This document shows positions 49,380 through 58,211 of a stretch of DNA of 64,000 bases, piece after piece. Every line of letters begins with the position of its first letter. Positions within the stretch are counted from its first letter, which is position 1. Under the pieces are notes generated by a model. The model did no database searches, was not told where the DNA came from, and worked only from the letters and a program-made list of their open reading frames with translations. A program made the translations under genes and the position numbers. The DNA comes from an uncultured Methylophilaceae bacterium. Its GTDB lineage: Bacteria > Pseudomonadota > Gammaproteobacteria > Burkholderiales > Methylophilaceae. Where the stretch lies: NCBI GenBank assembly GCA_903899965.1, contig CAIULB010000029.1, forward strand, positions 1-64,000, in the 5' to 3' direction.

Positions 49380-50078
49380 ATGAAAAAAACATTATTAGCT
49401 TTAGCAGTGGCAGCTGCTTTAGTACCTTCTCTAGCAATGGCTGAAGCCGGTGACATCGTTGTACGTTTGCGTGCGACACATATTTCAGCAGATGAGAGTA
49501 GTTCTTTGGGTGCTACGACACAGGCGAATGTCGGCAACATTTATGGCAATACTGGCGCAGAGTTGCGCGTAGACAGTAATACAATTCCAGAGATTGATTT
49601 CTCATACTACATCACTAAAAACATCGCAGCTGAGTTGATTTTAGCAACCGGTACGCGCCATGATGTTAGCATCAAGGGTTTAGCAGCGGGCGCAACCGTT
49701 ACAAACCCTAATTTGGGTAGCGTAAATCTCCTGCCTCCTACATTAACTGCTCAATGGCACTTTAACCCAGACCAAACATTTGACCCATATGTAGGTGCTG
49801 GCTTGTCATACGTTCGCGCTATGGATAATGGATTGGCCGCACAGACTGCTGGTGCTCCAGTGCCAATCCGCATCAGCCGCAACAGCTTTGGTCCTGCGAT
49901 TCAGGCTGGTCTTGATTACAACGTACCTGACAGCAAGTGGTTATTGAACGTTGATGTCAAAAAGATCTGGTTTGATACAAAAGTTGAGGGTAATTTTTCT
50001 GGTACTACATGGACAAAAATCGACCAACTTGACGTTGACCCATGGGTTGTATCAGTAGGCTTCGGTCGCAAGTTCTGA
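49380..50078 (+). CDS. ompW: OmpW family outer membrane protein
   Basis: OmpW is a small eight-stranded outer membrane barrel thought to admit hydrophobic compounds and, in E. coli, induced without oxygen by FNR. The 232-residue precursor starts with a signal peptide (MKKTLLALAVAAALVPSLAMA). GDIVVRLRATHISADES is the usual N-terminus of the mature protein, and LPPTLTAQWHFNP and DPYVGAGLSYVRAMD are family blocks. It ends in VSVGFGRKF, the C-terminal Phe of barrel proteins. GAGG precedes the ATG. The FNR box upstream suggests induction under low oxygen. Confidence 0.93.
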   Translation: MKKTLLALAVAAALVPSLAMAEAGDIVVRLRATHISADESSSLGATTQANVGNIYGNTGAELRVDSNTIPEIDFSYYITKNIAAELILATGTRHDVSIKGLAAGATVTNPNLGSVNLLPPTLTAQWHFNPDQTFDPYVGAGLSYVRAMDNGLAAQTAGAPVPIRISRNSFGPAIQAGLDYNVPDSKWLLNVDVKKIWFDTKVEGNFSGTTWTKIDQLDVDPWVVSVGFGRKF

Positions 50079-50138
50079 TTAAGGAGCGCAAGTAAATCTC
50101 CCGTGAATTAACACCCTATTGTTGTTAGCTCCACCCTC

Positions 50139-50169
50139 GCCCCCGTTATCACCATCGGGGGCTTTTTTT
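50139..50169 (+). terminator. Terminator of ompW
   Basis: GCCCCCG (50139-50145) pairs with CGGGGGC (50156-50162), followed by seven Ts. Confidence 0.93.
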
Positions 50170-50191
50170 GTGCATTAAATTGAACAACCGC

Positions 50192-50215
50192 AAAAAAAGC
50201 CGAGCATTGCTCGGC
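50192..50215 (-). terminator. Terminator of hemN
   Basis: Read on the minus strand, GCCGAGC (50215-50209) pairs with GCTCGGC (50205-50199) around a 3-nt loop. The run of As at 50192-50198 becomes the T-run. Confidence 0.9.
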
Positions 50216-50234
50216 ATTTTTATACCTTCAGCAT

Positions 50235-51674
50235 CTAAATAATCTTAGAGAATCTCGCTCTGTTTTGATCCGTTTGTAAGTAGCGGTCAAAGTGCATCGC
50301 TATTCCCCTAACAAAGAACCAACCACGGCTAGTGACTTGAATGCTAGCGTCATCAACAATCACCAAACCTTCTTTTTCCAAAGCTTTTAAGCTGGTAAGT
50401 TCGGCTGAGAAATATTGTTTAAAGTCGATCATGTAAGCGAGTTCAACCGCTTCAAACTGTAGTTCCCCTTGGCACATCAACGCCATAATCACCGCACGGC
50501 GTACCAAATCATCACTGCTTAATGCTAAGCCTTTTACAACGGGCAATTTACCTTGGTTAATGTGATCATAATACTCATCTAAGGTTTTCGCATTTTGGCT
50601 ATAAGTGCTACCAACACGACCAATGGCCGAAACCCCAAGCGCGATTAAATCACAATCTGGTTGCGTGCTATACCCTTGGAAATTGCGGTGTAAACGCCCT
50701 TGTCGTTTAGCAATCGCTAACGGGTCTGTCGGCAACGCAAAATGATCCATGCCCACATACACATAGCCAGCACTTAAGAAGGTTGAAATGGCAATTGAAA
50801 GCATTTCAATCTTATCTGCAGCCACTGGCAAATCTTCAGCATGTATTTTGCGTTGAGGCTTAAAGCGCTGAGGAAGATGTGCATAAGCATAAAGTGCAAT
50901 ACGTTCTGGTTTGAGCGTAGCTACTTGCTGCAATGTGTGAGCAAATGATGTTGGGCTTTGTTTAGGTAAACCGTAAATCAAATCCACATTCACTGAATCA
51001 AAGCCCAATCGTCTTGCAGTGCCAACCAAATCAAATACTTGTTCTGCTGGCTGAATACGGTGCACTGCTTTTTGAACTTCAGCATCAAAATCTTGCACAC
51101 CAAAACTTAAACGATTAAAGCCCAAGCCTGCCAAATGCACTAAGCGCTTTTCATCTACAGTACGTGGATCAATCTCAATCGAATACTCACCATTGGGCGC
51201 AAGCACAAAATTGCGTTTAATCATCTCCATGAGTTGCGTGAGCTCTTCATCATTAAAGAAGGTTGGAGAACCACCACCCAAATGAAGCTGGCTGATGGTT
51301 TGACCTTTACCCAAATGTGCCACATGCAAATCAATCTCACGGCGCAAGTATTCTAAATACTCTGTGCCTCGCTCATGGCGCTTGGTGATAATTTTGTTGC
51401 AGGCACAATAAAAACAAAGTGACTCACAAAAAGGCACGTGCACATAAATAGATAAAGGCAATGCCATCCCACCGATACGTCTTTTATCTAGAGCTTGTTG
51501 ATAATCCTCAACGCCAAAAGCATCCACAAAACGATCTGCAGTTGGATAGGATGTGTAACGCGGACCAGCCACGTCATATTTTTCTAGCACCTCTAGGGTA
51601 ATTTCTTTTAAAGCATCAGTTTCGCTTTGTATTGTTTTATTGCTTACGCCCTCTGCTATTGAAATGACAGTCAT
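50235..51674 (-). CDS. hemN: Oxygen-independent coproporphyrinogen III dehydrogenase
   Basis: HemN is a radical SAM enzyme that makes protoporphyrinogen IX without oxygen. The cluster motif is HVPFCESLCFYCACN, with Cys83, Cys87 and Cys90 binding the 4Fe-4S cluster and Cys92 in the usual fourth position. LHLGGGSPTFF and the HemN C-terminal domain follow, and the 479-residue length is right for true HemN rather than the shorter HemW. A perfect FNR box lies upstream, so it is probably induced when oxygen is low. It is divergent from the fnr-like gene. Confidence 0.96.
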   Translation of the reverse strand: MTVISIAEGVSNKTIQSETDALKEITLEVLEKYDVAGPRYTSYPTADRFVDAFGVEDYQQALDKRRIGGMALPLSIYVHVPFCESLCFYCACNKIITKRHERGTEYLEYLRREIDLHVAHLGKGQTISQLHLGGGSPTFFNDEELTQLMEMIKRNFVLAPNGEYSIEIDPRTVDEKRLVHLAGLGFNRLSFGVQDFDAEVQKAVHRIQPAEQVFDLVGTARRLGFDSVNVDLIYGLPKQSPTSFAHTLQQVATLKPERIALYAYAHLPQRFKPQRKIHAEDLPVAADKIEMLSIAISTFLSAGYVYVGMDHFALPTDPLAIAKRQGRLHRNFQGYSTQPDCDLIALGVSAIGRVGSTYSQNAKTLDEYYDHINQGKLPVVKGLALSSDDLVRRAVIMALMCQGELQFEAVELAYMIDFKQYFSAELTSLKALEKEGLVIVDDASIQVTSRGWFFVRGIAMHFDRYLQTDQNRARFSKII

Positions 51675-51741
51675 GACTTACTTCCCAATTTTTACATTTT
51701 TTTACTTGTTAACACTCTAATCACTTAAGAAGCAAAAGTCC

Positions 51742-51755
51742 TTGATATAAATCAA
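51742..51755. promoter_or_regulatory. FNR-type binding site between hemN and fnr
   Basis: TTGATATAAATCAA is a perfect TTGAT-N4-ATCAA palindrome. Its centre (51748.5) lies 41.5 bp from the hemN start predicted from TAGAGT on the minus strand (51719-51714, start near 51707). It is 135 bp from the fnr ATG, so it might also affect fnr. Confidence 0.85.
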
Positions 51756-51889
51756 ACGATTAGCAAGCAAAAGCACGACAAGAATTACCAAATTCATCAT
51801 CAAAAACAAACGCATGCAATTTTTAACATTTACCCTCAAAGCCCATATCGCTGTATGATTACGTGAATGATTGATATAGCCAAAAACGT

Positions 51890-52618
51890 ATGACCGATAA
51901 CACCTTCAAAGTAGCCTGTTCAAGCTGTAATCTCCGTGAGCTTTGTATGCCGATTGGCCTAGAAGTTGATGATATGAAAAAGCTTGATGAGGTCGTCGCA
52001 ACTCGACGCCAAGTGAAACAAGGCCAAATGCTATTTAGTAATGGGGATGCTTTCACCTCACTCTACGCAATTCGCACAGGCTTCTTCAAAACCTGCGTTG
52101 CCAATGAAGATGGTCGCGAACAAGTGACTGGCTTTCAAATGGCAGGCGAAATTATTGGGCTTGATGGTATCGTCAGCGACCAACATAGCTGTAATGCCGT
52201 AGCGCTTGAAGACGCAGAAGTTTGCGTAATGCCTTTTGCTAACGTTGAAGAGCTTTCACGAGAATTCCCAGTATTGCAACGCCACGTTCACAAGGTGATG
52301 AGTCGCGAAATCGTCCGTGAAAACGGCATGATGATGATGCTAGGCAATATGCGCGCGGAAGAGCGTCTTGCAGCATTCTTGCTTAACCTAGTACAACGTT
52401 TACATGCACGTGGATTCTCCCAGTCCGAAATGATTCTACGCATGACCCGCGAAGAAATTGGCAGTTATCTCGGCCTCAAGCTAGAAACGATTAGCCGAAC
52501 ATTTTCTAAACTCAGTGATGATGGCATCATTGAAGTGAAACAGCGTTACGTAAAAATCCTTGCACCTGATGAGTTGAAAAAGATTTTCAATCCACAGTCC
52601 TGTCAAACAGTTATCTAA
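51890..52618 (+). CDS. fnr: FNR/Anr-type oxygen-sensing transcription regulator
   Basis: This 242-residue Crp/Fnr family activator carries an oxygen-labile 4Fe-4S cluster. The ligands are Cys10, Cys13 and Cys19 in CSSCNLRELC and Cys112 in LEDAEVCVMPF, the same pattern as in E. coli FNR. A cNMP-type beta-roll covers about residues 30-125 and a long dimer helix follows. The helix-turn-helix contains IGSYLGLKLETISRTFSKL, and its E-T-I-S-R is the recognition set for TTGAT half-sites. It should therefore bind the boxes before hemN and ompW. The radical SAM gene starts 3 nt later. Confidence 0.95.
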   Translation: MTDNTFKVACSSCNLRELCMPIGLEVDDMKKLDEVVATRRQVKQGQMLFSNGDAFTSLYAIRTGFFKTCVANEDGREQVTGFQMAGEIIGLDGIVSDQHSCNAVALEDAEVCVMPFANVEELSREFPVLQRHVHKVMSREIVRENGMMMMLGNMRAEERLAAFLLNLVQRLHARGFSQSEMILRMTREEIGSYLGLKLETISRTFSKLSDDGIIEVKQRYVKILAPDELKKIFNPQSCQTVI

Positions 52619-52621
52619 AAA

Positions 52622-53485
52622 ATGGCTGACGACCAATACCTCACTGTCGCAGACCATAACCGTGACGTTAGCGGTTTAACTTATATTTACCCTGTGGTTT
52701 CACGCCGCGCTGGCGGCGTTTCCATCGGAATCAATCTCAATATCAACAACGCCTGCAACTGGCGATGCCTATATTGCCAAGTACCTAATCTAACCCGAGG
52801 CGCGCCGCCACCAATCAATCTAGAGTTACTCGAAAAAGAGTTGCGTGATTTTCTAGAGTATATTGTGCATGGCGACTTTATGGAGCGATATGTTGCTGAA
52901 GGTGACCGTAAGCTTCAAGACATCGCATTCTCTGGCAACGGCGAACCGACCAGCGCAAAAGAGTTCCCAGAAGTACTGGGTATCGTTGAAAAGCTGTTAA
53001 ATGAATTTAATTTACTCAATCCATCGAACGAAAATCCAATTAAAGTTCGCCTGATTACCAATGGTAGTTTGATGGACAAACCTCAGGTTCTAACAAGTAT
53101 GCGCCACCTCGCAAGAATCAATGGTGAAGTATGGTTCAAAGCGGATGCTGGCACATCTGAAGGTGCCGCAAAAATTAATGACGTTAATATCAACATCCCT
53201 AGTGTGATTAAGCGTATCAAAGCTTGCGCTGAGGCTTGTCCAACTTTTGTGCAAACCTGCATGGTGGCAATTGATGAAATCGCGCCAACAGATGCAGAAG
53301 TTACTGCTTATATTGCCTTACTGAGCGAAGTGAAACAGATCATTCAGGGCGTCCATTTATATGGGCTTGCAAGGCCATCCATGCAAGCCGAAGCGCCACG
53401 TTTGAGTCGCCTTTCACCAGAGTGGCTTGAAGGCGTAGCTCAAAAAATTCGGGCGATAGGCTTAAAAGCTTTTGTTAATCCATAA
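52622..53485 (+). CDS. Radical SAM protein of unknown function, coupled to fnr
   Basis: This 287-residue protein has the radical SAM cluster motif CNWRCLYC (Cys45, Cys49, Cys52), then IAFSGNGEPTSAKEFPEV, which corresponds to the GGE-type SAM-binding motif, and RLITNGSLMD. It resembles COG0731-type Fe-S oxidoreductases, but I cannot assign a substrate. It begins 3 nt after the fnr stop, so the two are surely co-transcribed, and a terminator follows. The context suggests a role tied to oxygen limitation or redox, as an inference only. Confidence 0.88.
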   Translation: MADDQYLTVADHNRDVSGLTYIYPVVSRRAGGVSIGINLNINNACNWRCLYCQVPNLTRGAPPPINLELLEKELRDFLEYIVHGDFMERYVAEGDRKLQDIAFSGNGEPTSAKEFPEVLGIVEKLLNEFNLLNPSNENPIKVRLITNGSLMDKPQVLTSMRHLARINGEVWFKADAGTSEGAAKINDVNINIPSVIKRIKACAEACPTFVQTCMVAIDEIAPTDAEVTAYIALLSEVKQIIQGVHLYGLARPSMQAEAPRLSRLSPEWLEGVAQKIRAIGLKAFVNP

Positions 53486-53510
53486 GCAATAACAAATCTT
53501 GCAGGCAATA

Positions 53511-53538
53511 AAAAAGGCACAGAATTCTGTGCCTTTTT
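53511..53538. terminator. Bidirectional terminator between the radical SAM gene and gnd
   Basis: A perfect 28-bp palindrome with core GGCACAGAATTCTGTGCC is bounded by five As and five Ts. Confidence 0.93.
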
Positions 53539-53555
53539 CGTTTTAAGCTAAAAGC

Positions 53556-55067
53556 TTAAATTTCGTACTGTGGACGACCCGCTTCTGGCCAATCCAAGTG
53601 GTAGAACTGACCACGTGGTTGGTCAACACGCTCATAAGTGTGCGCACCGAAATAATCGCGTTGTGCTTGCAACAAGTTTGCTGGAAGCACTGCGCTGCGG
53701 TAGCCATCATAGTATGAAAGCGCTGCGCAGAAACCTTGTGCAGGAATACCATATGTCACAGCTAGGGCAATCACTTTACGCCAGCCAGCTTGACCGTCGT
53801 TCATTGCTTGTGTGAAGTATGGATCTAACATCAAGTTTTTCAAACGTGAGTCAAGTGCATAAGCGTCAGTGATTTTTTGCAAGAAACGTGCGCGGATGAT
53901 ACAACCACCACGCCAGATTTGAGCGATTTCACCGAAGTTCAATTTCCAGTTGTAAGCCACTTGCGCTTTATCAATCAATTGGAAGCCTTGCGCGTAAGCG
54001 CAGATTTTTGAGCAATACAAAGCATTCTTAATCGCTTCGATAATTTCTTTCTTGTCTGACTCAGTTTTAATCACTGGGCCTTTAAGAATCTTGCTTGCTT
54101 CAACACGTTCTTCTTTCAAGCTTGAAAGAGCACGTGCGTAAACTGCCGCAGCAATCGCATTTGCTGGCGCGCCTAACTCAAGCGCATTTGCCGCTGTCCA
54201 TTGGCCTGTACCTTTTTGACCAGCAGCGTCCATCACCATATCAACTAAATAACCCTTACCTGCTGGGTCTTTTTGTTGAAGAATATCGCCAGTAATTTCA
54301 ATCAAGAAGCTTGATAATTCACCCTTGTTCCAGTCTTCAAAAATCTTACCGATTTCGCCAGCTTCCATGCCGAGCAAGTTTTTCATCAACCAGTAAGCTT
54401 CGCAAATTAATTGCATATCGATATATTCAATACCGTTGTGCACCATTTTCACGTAGTGACCAGCACCGTCTGGGCCGATATATTCAGCACAAGAGAAACC
54501 GCCTTCAACTGGCTTGCCTGGCGCACCACCTTCTAAAGGCACACCTGTTTTTGGATCAACTTTAGCTGCAATATCGCGCCAGATAGGCTCTAAACTCGCC
54601 CATGCTTTACGTGTACCAGAAGGCATCAAGCTTGGGCCAAAACGCGCACCAGTTTCACCACCCGAAACGCCAGAACCGATAAAGTCGATACCCTTAGCTG
54701 CTAATTCTTTTTCACGACGAATCGTGTCTGTCCATAAAGCGTTACCACCATCAATAATGATGTCACCTTGCTCTAGGAATGGTAACAATGCATTGATAGT
54801 CACATCAGTCGCGCTACCTGCTTTTACCAATAAAATAATCTTACGTGGACGCTTAATGCTCAACACGAAAGAAGCTAAATCTGCATGACCCACTACATTT
54901 TCATGTGAAGGCTCATTCTTCTTACACTCTTCAATAAAATTCACCATTTTTTTAGGGTCGCGGTTGTATACCGCAATGGTGTAGCCGTGATCAGCAATAT
55001 TGAGGGCAAGATTTTGCCCCATCACAGCAAGGCCAACGAGGCCAATATCAGCATTTTTAGTGGTCAT
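53556..55067 (-). CDS. gnd: 6-phosphogluconate dehydrogenase, decarboxylating
   Basis: Gnd oxidises 6-phosphogluconate to ribulose 5-phosphate and, in ribulose monophosphate methylotrophs, serves the oxidative formaldehyde cycle. The NADP motif [20 protein letters not shown] is at about residues 8-27. [21 protein letters not shown] and [20 protein letters not shown] mark the active site (Lys and Asn). At 503 residues it exceeds the common 470-residue form, partly because of an insertion of roughly 14 residues ([15 protein letters not shown]) before the active-site helix. No zwf gene is adjacent. Confidence 0.95.
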   Translation of the reverse strand: MTTKNADIGLVGLAVMGQNLALNIADHGYTIAVYNRDPKKMVNFIEECKKNEPSHENVVGHADLASFVLSIKRPRKIILLVKAGSATDVTINALLPFLEQGDIIIDGGNALWTDTIRREKELAAKGIDFIGSGVSGGETGARFGPSLMPSGTRKAWASLEPIWRDIAAKVDPKTGVPLEGGAPGKPVEGGFSCAEYIGPDGAGHYVKMVHNGIEYIDMQLICEAYWLMKNLLGMEAGEIGKIFEDWNKGELSSFLIEITGDILQQKDPAGKGYLVDMVMDAAGQKGTGQWTAANALELGAPANAIAAAVYARALSSLKEERVEASKILKGPVIKTESDKKEIIEAIKNALYCSKICAYAQGFQLIDKAQVAYNWKLNFGEIAQIWRGGCIIRARFLQKITDAYALDSRLKNLMLDPYFTQAMNDGQAGWRKVIALAVTYGIPAQGFCAALSYYDGYRSAVLPANLLQAQRDYFGAHTYERVDQPRGQFYHLDWPEAGRPQYEI

Positions 55068-55281
55068 TTTCTTCTCTTTTGGAGTTGTTTAATGGATGTG
55101 AGATGGCGCTTCACCAAATCAACAGAGGCAGAATTATAAATCGGATTTGCTTCTAAAGCGCGTCACGATAAGAAAAACTACGACAAAATTATCATTTTTA
55201 TAAGCTACGCAATATAAATCGCATAAAAACTAATGACCAACACCATTTAGTAATCTATTTCTTTTATTCAGCATATCGCCC

Positions 55282-55287
55282 TATAAT
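55282..55287 (+). promoter_or_regulatory. Consensus -10 hexamer upstream of the metal efflux block
   Basis: TATAAT would give a start near 55294, 37 nt before the first gene. No good -35 is seen, which allows for an activator. The rest of 55068-55330 shows no gene or clear operator. Confidence 0.45.
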
Positions 55288-55330
55288 GGCTTTCAACTTT
55301 ATTGAAGCGTCTATTTGATTCGCGGGCAAT

Positions 55331-55726
55331 TTGAATAAAAAACGACACATTCAGTTTTTCATATTTTGGCTTGTGGCTTTGCAGCTTATCTCGCCATTTT
55401 TGCACGCCCATGCTTTTGGAATTGGCGAGGTTAACAATACCCCAGGCATTCATATTCACTTAGACGAAATCGAATCTGCTGCAAAGCAAGATTTTCAAAC
55501 AGCTACCATCCACAACGAAGTGCTTTCTGAACAAAGCATTGGCGTATTTACTGGCGTCGCTGAGAAGTTTGCATTCAAATTTATAGCCCCGCTTTTATTT
55601 GTATTGGCTTCGCTCAGCCTCTATTTGGTTTACCTTAGACGCTTTTACGCTCCATCTTCTGCCCCTATTGTTAAGCCGCATTTCAAACGCACCTCCCCGC
55701 CTCGCGCACCTCCATCACGCTATTAA
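55331..55726 (+). CDS. Small membrane protein preceding the czc-like operon
   Basis: I do not recognise this 131-residue protein. It starts with TTG and a signal-type segment (HIQFFIFWLVALQLISPFLH). A short periplasmic part with clustered histidines (HAHAFGI, PGIHIHLDE) follows, then a second hydrophobic helix (FIAPLLFVLASLSLYLVYL) and a basic, Pro-rich tail. No Cys is present. The topology suggests a periplasmic loop held by two membrane spans. It lies 71 nt before czcC on the same strand, and the histidines would suit metal binding, as in CzcI-type accessory proteins, but it is not an evident homologue of CzcI. Confidence 0.7.
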   Translation: MNKKRHIQFFIFWLVALQLISPFLHAHAFGIGEVNNTPGIHIHLDEIESAAKQDFQTATIHNEVLSEQSIGVFTGVAEKFAFKFIAPLLFVLASLSLYLVYLRRFYAPSSAPIVKPHFKRTSPPRAPPSRY

Positions 55727-55797
55727 TCATTAGACGGCACTTGCCGTTTTAGCTGAGCATATTAATGCTGAGCGTTCGTATTAATTGGAGTGATTTT

Positions 55798-57057
55798 ATG
55801 TTTCCGAAATTTAAATTGATGCATCTTTGCTTTTTGCTGTGGGCTTTATATTCCGTGCTGTTCAACACGCCAGCCTATGCTGAACAAGATGAGCACGACC
55901 ATGATTTGCAAGTGAGCGCACAACTCACTCTGCACGACTTGGTAGAAAAAACCATTATTCGTTACCCAGATAGCGCGTTGTTGGCTGCCAAAAAAATCGA
56001 AATTGAAGCAAAAAATAAACGTGCAAATGGCATATTGCCTGCCGCCCCAGCCATTGGACTACTCAACCGCAACGACGCAATTACCAGCAATCGTGGAGAA
56101 CGTGAATGGGAGGCCGAGTTAGAACTTCCTGTTTGGCTTCCAGGCCAAAGAGCTGCACGTGAAGCCATTGCTCGAGATGCGGCATTGGGATTAATGGACA
56201 CGCGTGCGACGCTTAATCTGCAAGTCGCTGGCATGGTGCGTGACGCGCTCTGGGATATTGCGATGATGTCGCATCAAGCCACGCTGGCAAAAAGTCGCCA
56301 TCAAACATCCTTAGCGTTGCTGAACGATGTTGAGAGACGTGTAAAAGCAGGTGACTTGCCTAAAACCGACATCATGCTTGCACAAAACGAGGCCTATCAA
56401 GCAGAAACTTTTTTGCTTCGCGCTGAGGCTGAAGTAAAGCACGCGCAATTTAGATACAAGTTACTGACAGGCTTAAACACCATCCCCGAAGCATTTTCAG
56501 AGCAACAGGTAAAAACCACGCTTGATGACAACCACCCTGCCCTTCGTGATGCGTCTAAAAAAATCTTAGTGGCAGATGATGAGCGTAATTTAGTTAAAGT
56601 CGAGCGTCGTGAAAATCCAACCGTTTCGCTCAACGCGCGGAGTCAACGTGGGCCGTTTGATAATCAGGCAAATGAAAGTCTCGGCTTAAAGCTTCGCATC
56701 CCTTTTGAAACAGAAGCTCATAGCGCACCTTTGGTCGCTAATGCCGAAATGAATTACGCTAAAAACCAAGTAGAAGCACAACATTTACGCTACACCTTAG
56801 AAGCTGCTTTTCATGAGGCTGAGCACAATTTGGAAGTGACCACAGCGGAGCTCGCCATCATCACTAAACAACATGCTAACGCCCAAGAAAGTTTGCGCCT
56901 TTCCAAAAAAGCGTTTGTGCTAGGTGAGACAGACTTAGTGAGTCTTTTACGTGTGCAAGCCTCAGCTTATGAGGCAGAACGCGCGATGAAACAACGACAA
57001 ATTCAATTGCAATGGGATACCGCGCACTACAACCAAGCGGCGGGAGAAATGCCATGA
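55798..57057 (+). CDS. czcC: CzcC-like outer membrane factor (TolC family)
   Basis: This is the outer membrane channel of a heavy-metal efflux complex. After a signal peptide (LCFLLWALYSVLFNTPAYA) comes an acidic His-bearing start EQDEHDHDLQVS, then two OEP repeats dominated by long helices (LTLHDLVEKTIIRYPDSALL and later RVKAGDLPKTDIMLAQNEAY). The frame is open from 55765, but GGAG precedes the ATG at 55798, so this start is used. Its stop overlaps an ATG in the czcB frame. Confidence 0.9.
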   Translation: MFPKFKLMHLCFLLWALYSVLFNTPAYAEQDEHDHDLQVSAQLTLHDLVEKTIIRYPDSALLAAKKIEIEAKNKRANGILPAAPAIGLLNRNDAITSNRGEREWEAELELPVWLPGQRAAREAIARDAALGLMDTRATLNLQVAGMVRDALWDIAMMSHQATLAKSRHQTSLALLNDVERRVKAGDLPKTDIMLAQNEAYQAETFLLRAEAEVKHAQFRYKLLTGLNTIPEAFSEQQVKTTLDDNHPALRDASKKILVADDERNLVKVERRENPTVSLNARSQRGPFDNQANESLGLKLRIPFETEAHSAPLVANAEMNYAKNQVEAQHLRYTLEAAFHEAEHNLEVTTAELAIITKQHANAQESLRLSKKAFVLGETDLVSLLRVQASAYEAERAMKQRQIQLQWDTAHYNQAAGEMP

Positions 57058-57083
57058 GCCAATCTCAATATTCAGGAATCCAT

Positions 57084-58211
57084 ATGTTAATGCCATCAAA
57101 ATATCTAATGCTTATACTCAGCCTTGTGTGTGTAAGCTTAAACATTGCCAACGCTGGCCAAGTCGTTCGCATCACCCCAGCGCAAATCAAAACTTTGGGC
57201 ATAGAAACCTCGCCCATTCAAGCGAACGCAAATGCGAACAGCCAACGCTTACCTGGTGAAATCGTGGTGCCTGTTGACCAAGCACGCATCATCAGCGCGC
57301 CGCAATCAGGCCTCATCGACCAAATGCTAGTAGCAACAGGTCAGCACGTTAAACAAGGTCAGGCGCTTGCCCATTTAAGCAGCCCCGATTTGGTCGCATT
57401 ACAGCGCGACCATTTGCAAGCCTTATCGCAACAACGTCTCTCTCAAAACTCGCTTAACCGCGATACTGAGCTTTATAAAGATGGCATCATAGCCGAGCGC
57501 CGTTACCTCACATCCGAGAGCAATCATGCGGAGGTGAATGCCTTGCTTGCTGAGCGTCGTCAGGCACTCAAACTCTCAGGCATGAGCCCACAAGCAATTA
57601 AAAGTTTAGAGACAAGCGGAAGCTATACCAACGGCATTACGCTCGCTGCGCCAATTGATGGCATGGTGTTAGAGCAACTTGTCACAGCAGGTCAGCGTGT
57701 AGATAGCGCAATGCCTATTTATCGCATCGCAAAACTTTCACCGCTATGGCTAGAAATTCATGCGCCTACACAAGCCTTAAGTAGCATTCAATTGGGCATG
57801 AAAGTTAACATTCTTAACTCAGCAGCAACAGGCAAAGTGATTGCAATCGTGCCTAACGTCAACAAATTGGACCAAACCGCATTAGTACGTGTAGCCATTA
57901 ACAATGGCACAGCAGCATTAGCACCAGGTCAATTGGTAGAGGCTGAAATCGCGCAACCCGTGAGCAATAAATCAACAAGCTTTAGCTTAGCCAAAAGCGC
58001 GATTGTGCAAATCAACGATGGCAAAAATGCCAACCAAACTTTGGTATTCGTCCAAACCAAAGAAGGCTTTGAGCCGCGCGCTGTAAAAGTACTAAACAAC
58101 ACAGGCGCACAAACGTTTATTAGCGGTGACTTTGCAGGCACTGAACGCATTGTCACATCAGGCACGGCAGCGCTCAAAGCCAAAATGCAGGGCATAGGCG
58201 GGGGAGAATAA
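57084..58211 (+). CDS. czcB: CzcB-like periplasmic adaptor
   Basis: This membrane fusion protein belongs to the metal RND efflux system. A signal peptide (LMPSKYLMLILSLVCVSLNI) is followed by an RND_mfp layout: VDQARIISAPQSGLIDQMLV and GQHVKQGQALAHLSSPDLV form the lipoyl part, then a helical hairpin, IDGMVLEQLVTAGQRVD, and a beta-barrel. AGGA lies 6 nt before the ATG at 57084. An ATG at 57054, overlapping the czcC stop, and the upstream frame to 57012 are alternatives. The last A of its stop is the first base of the czcA ATG. Confidence 0.9.
   Translation: MLMPSKYLMLILSLVCVSLNIANAGQVVRITPAQIKTLGIETSPIQANANANSQRLPGEIVVPVDQARIISAPQSGLIDQMLVATGQHVKQGQALAHLSSPDLVALQRDHLQALSQQRLSQNSLNRDTELYKDGIIAERRYLTSESNHAEVNALLAERRQALKLSGMSPQAIKSLETSGSYTNGITLAAPIDGMVLEQLVTAGQRVDSAMPIYRIAKLSPLWLEIHAPTQALSSIQLGMKVNILNSAATGKVIAIVPNVNKLDQTALVRVAINNGTAALAPGQLVEAEIAQPVSNKSTSFSLAKSAIVQINDGKNANQTLVFVQTKEGFEPRAVKVLNNTGAQTFISGDFAGTERIVTSGTAALKAKMQGIGGGE

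Noticed and set aside
53543-54888. Plus-strand and alternative frames overlapping gnd
   Set aside because: They are shadows of a highly biased housekeeping gene with no recognisable product.
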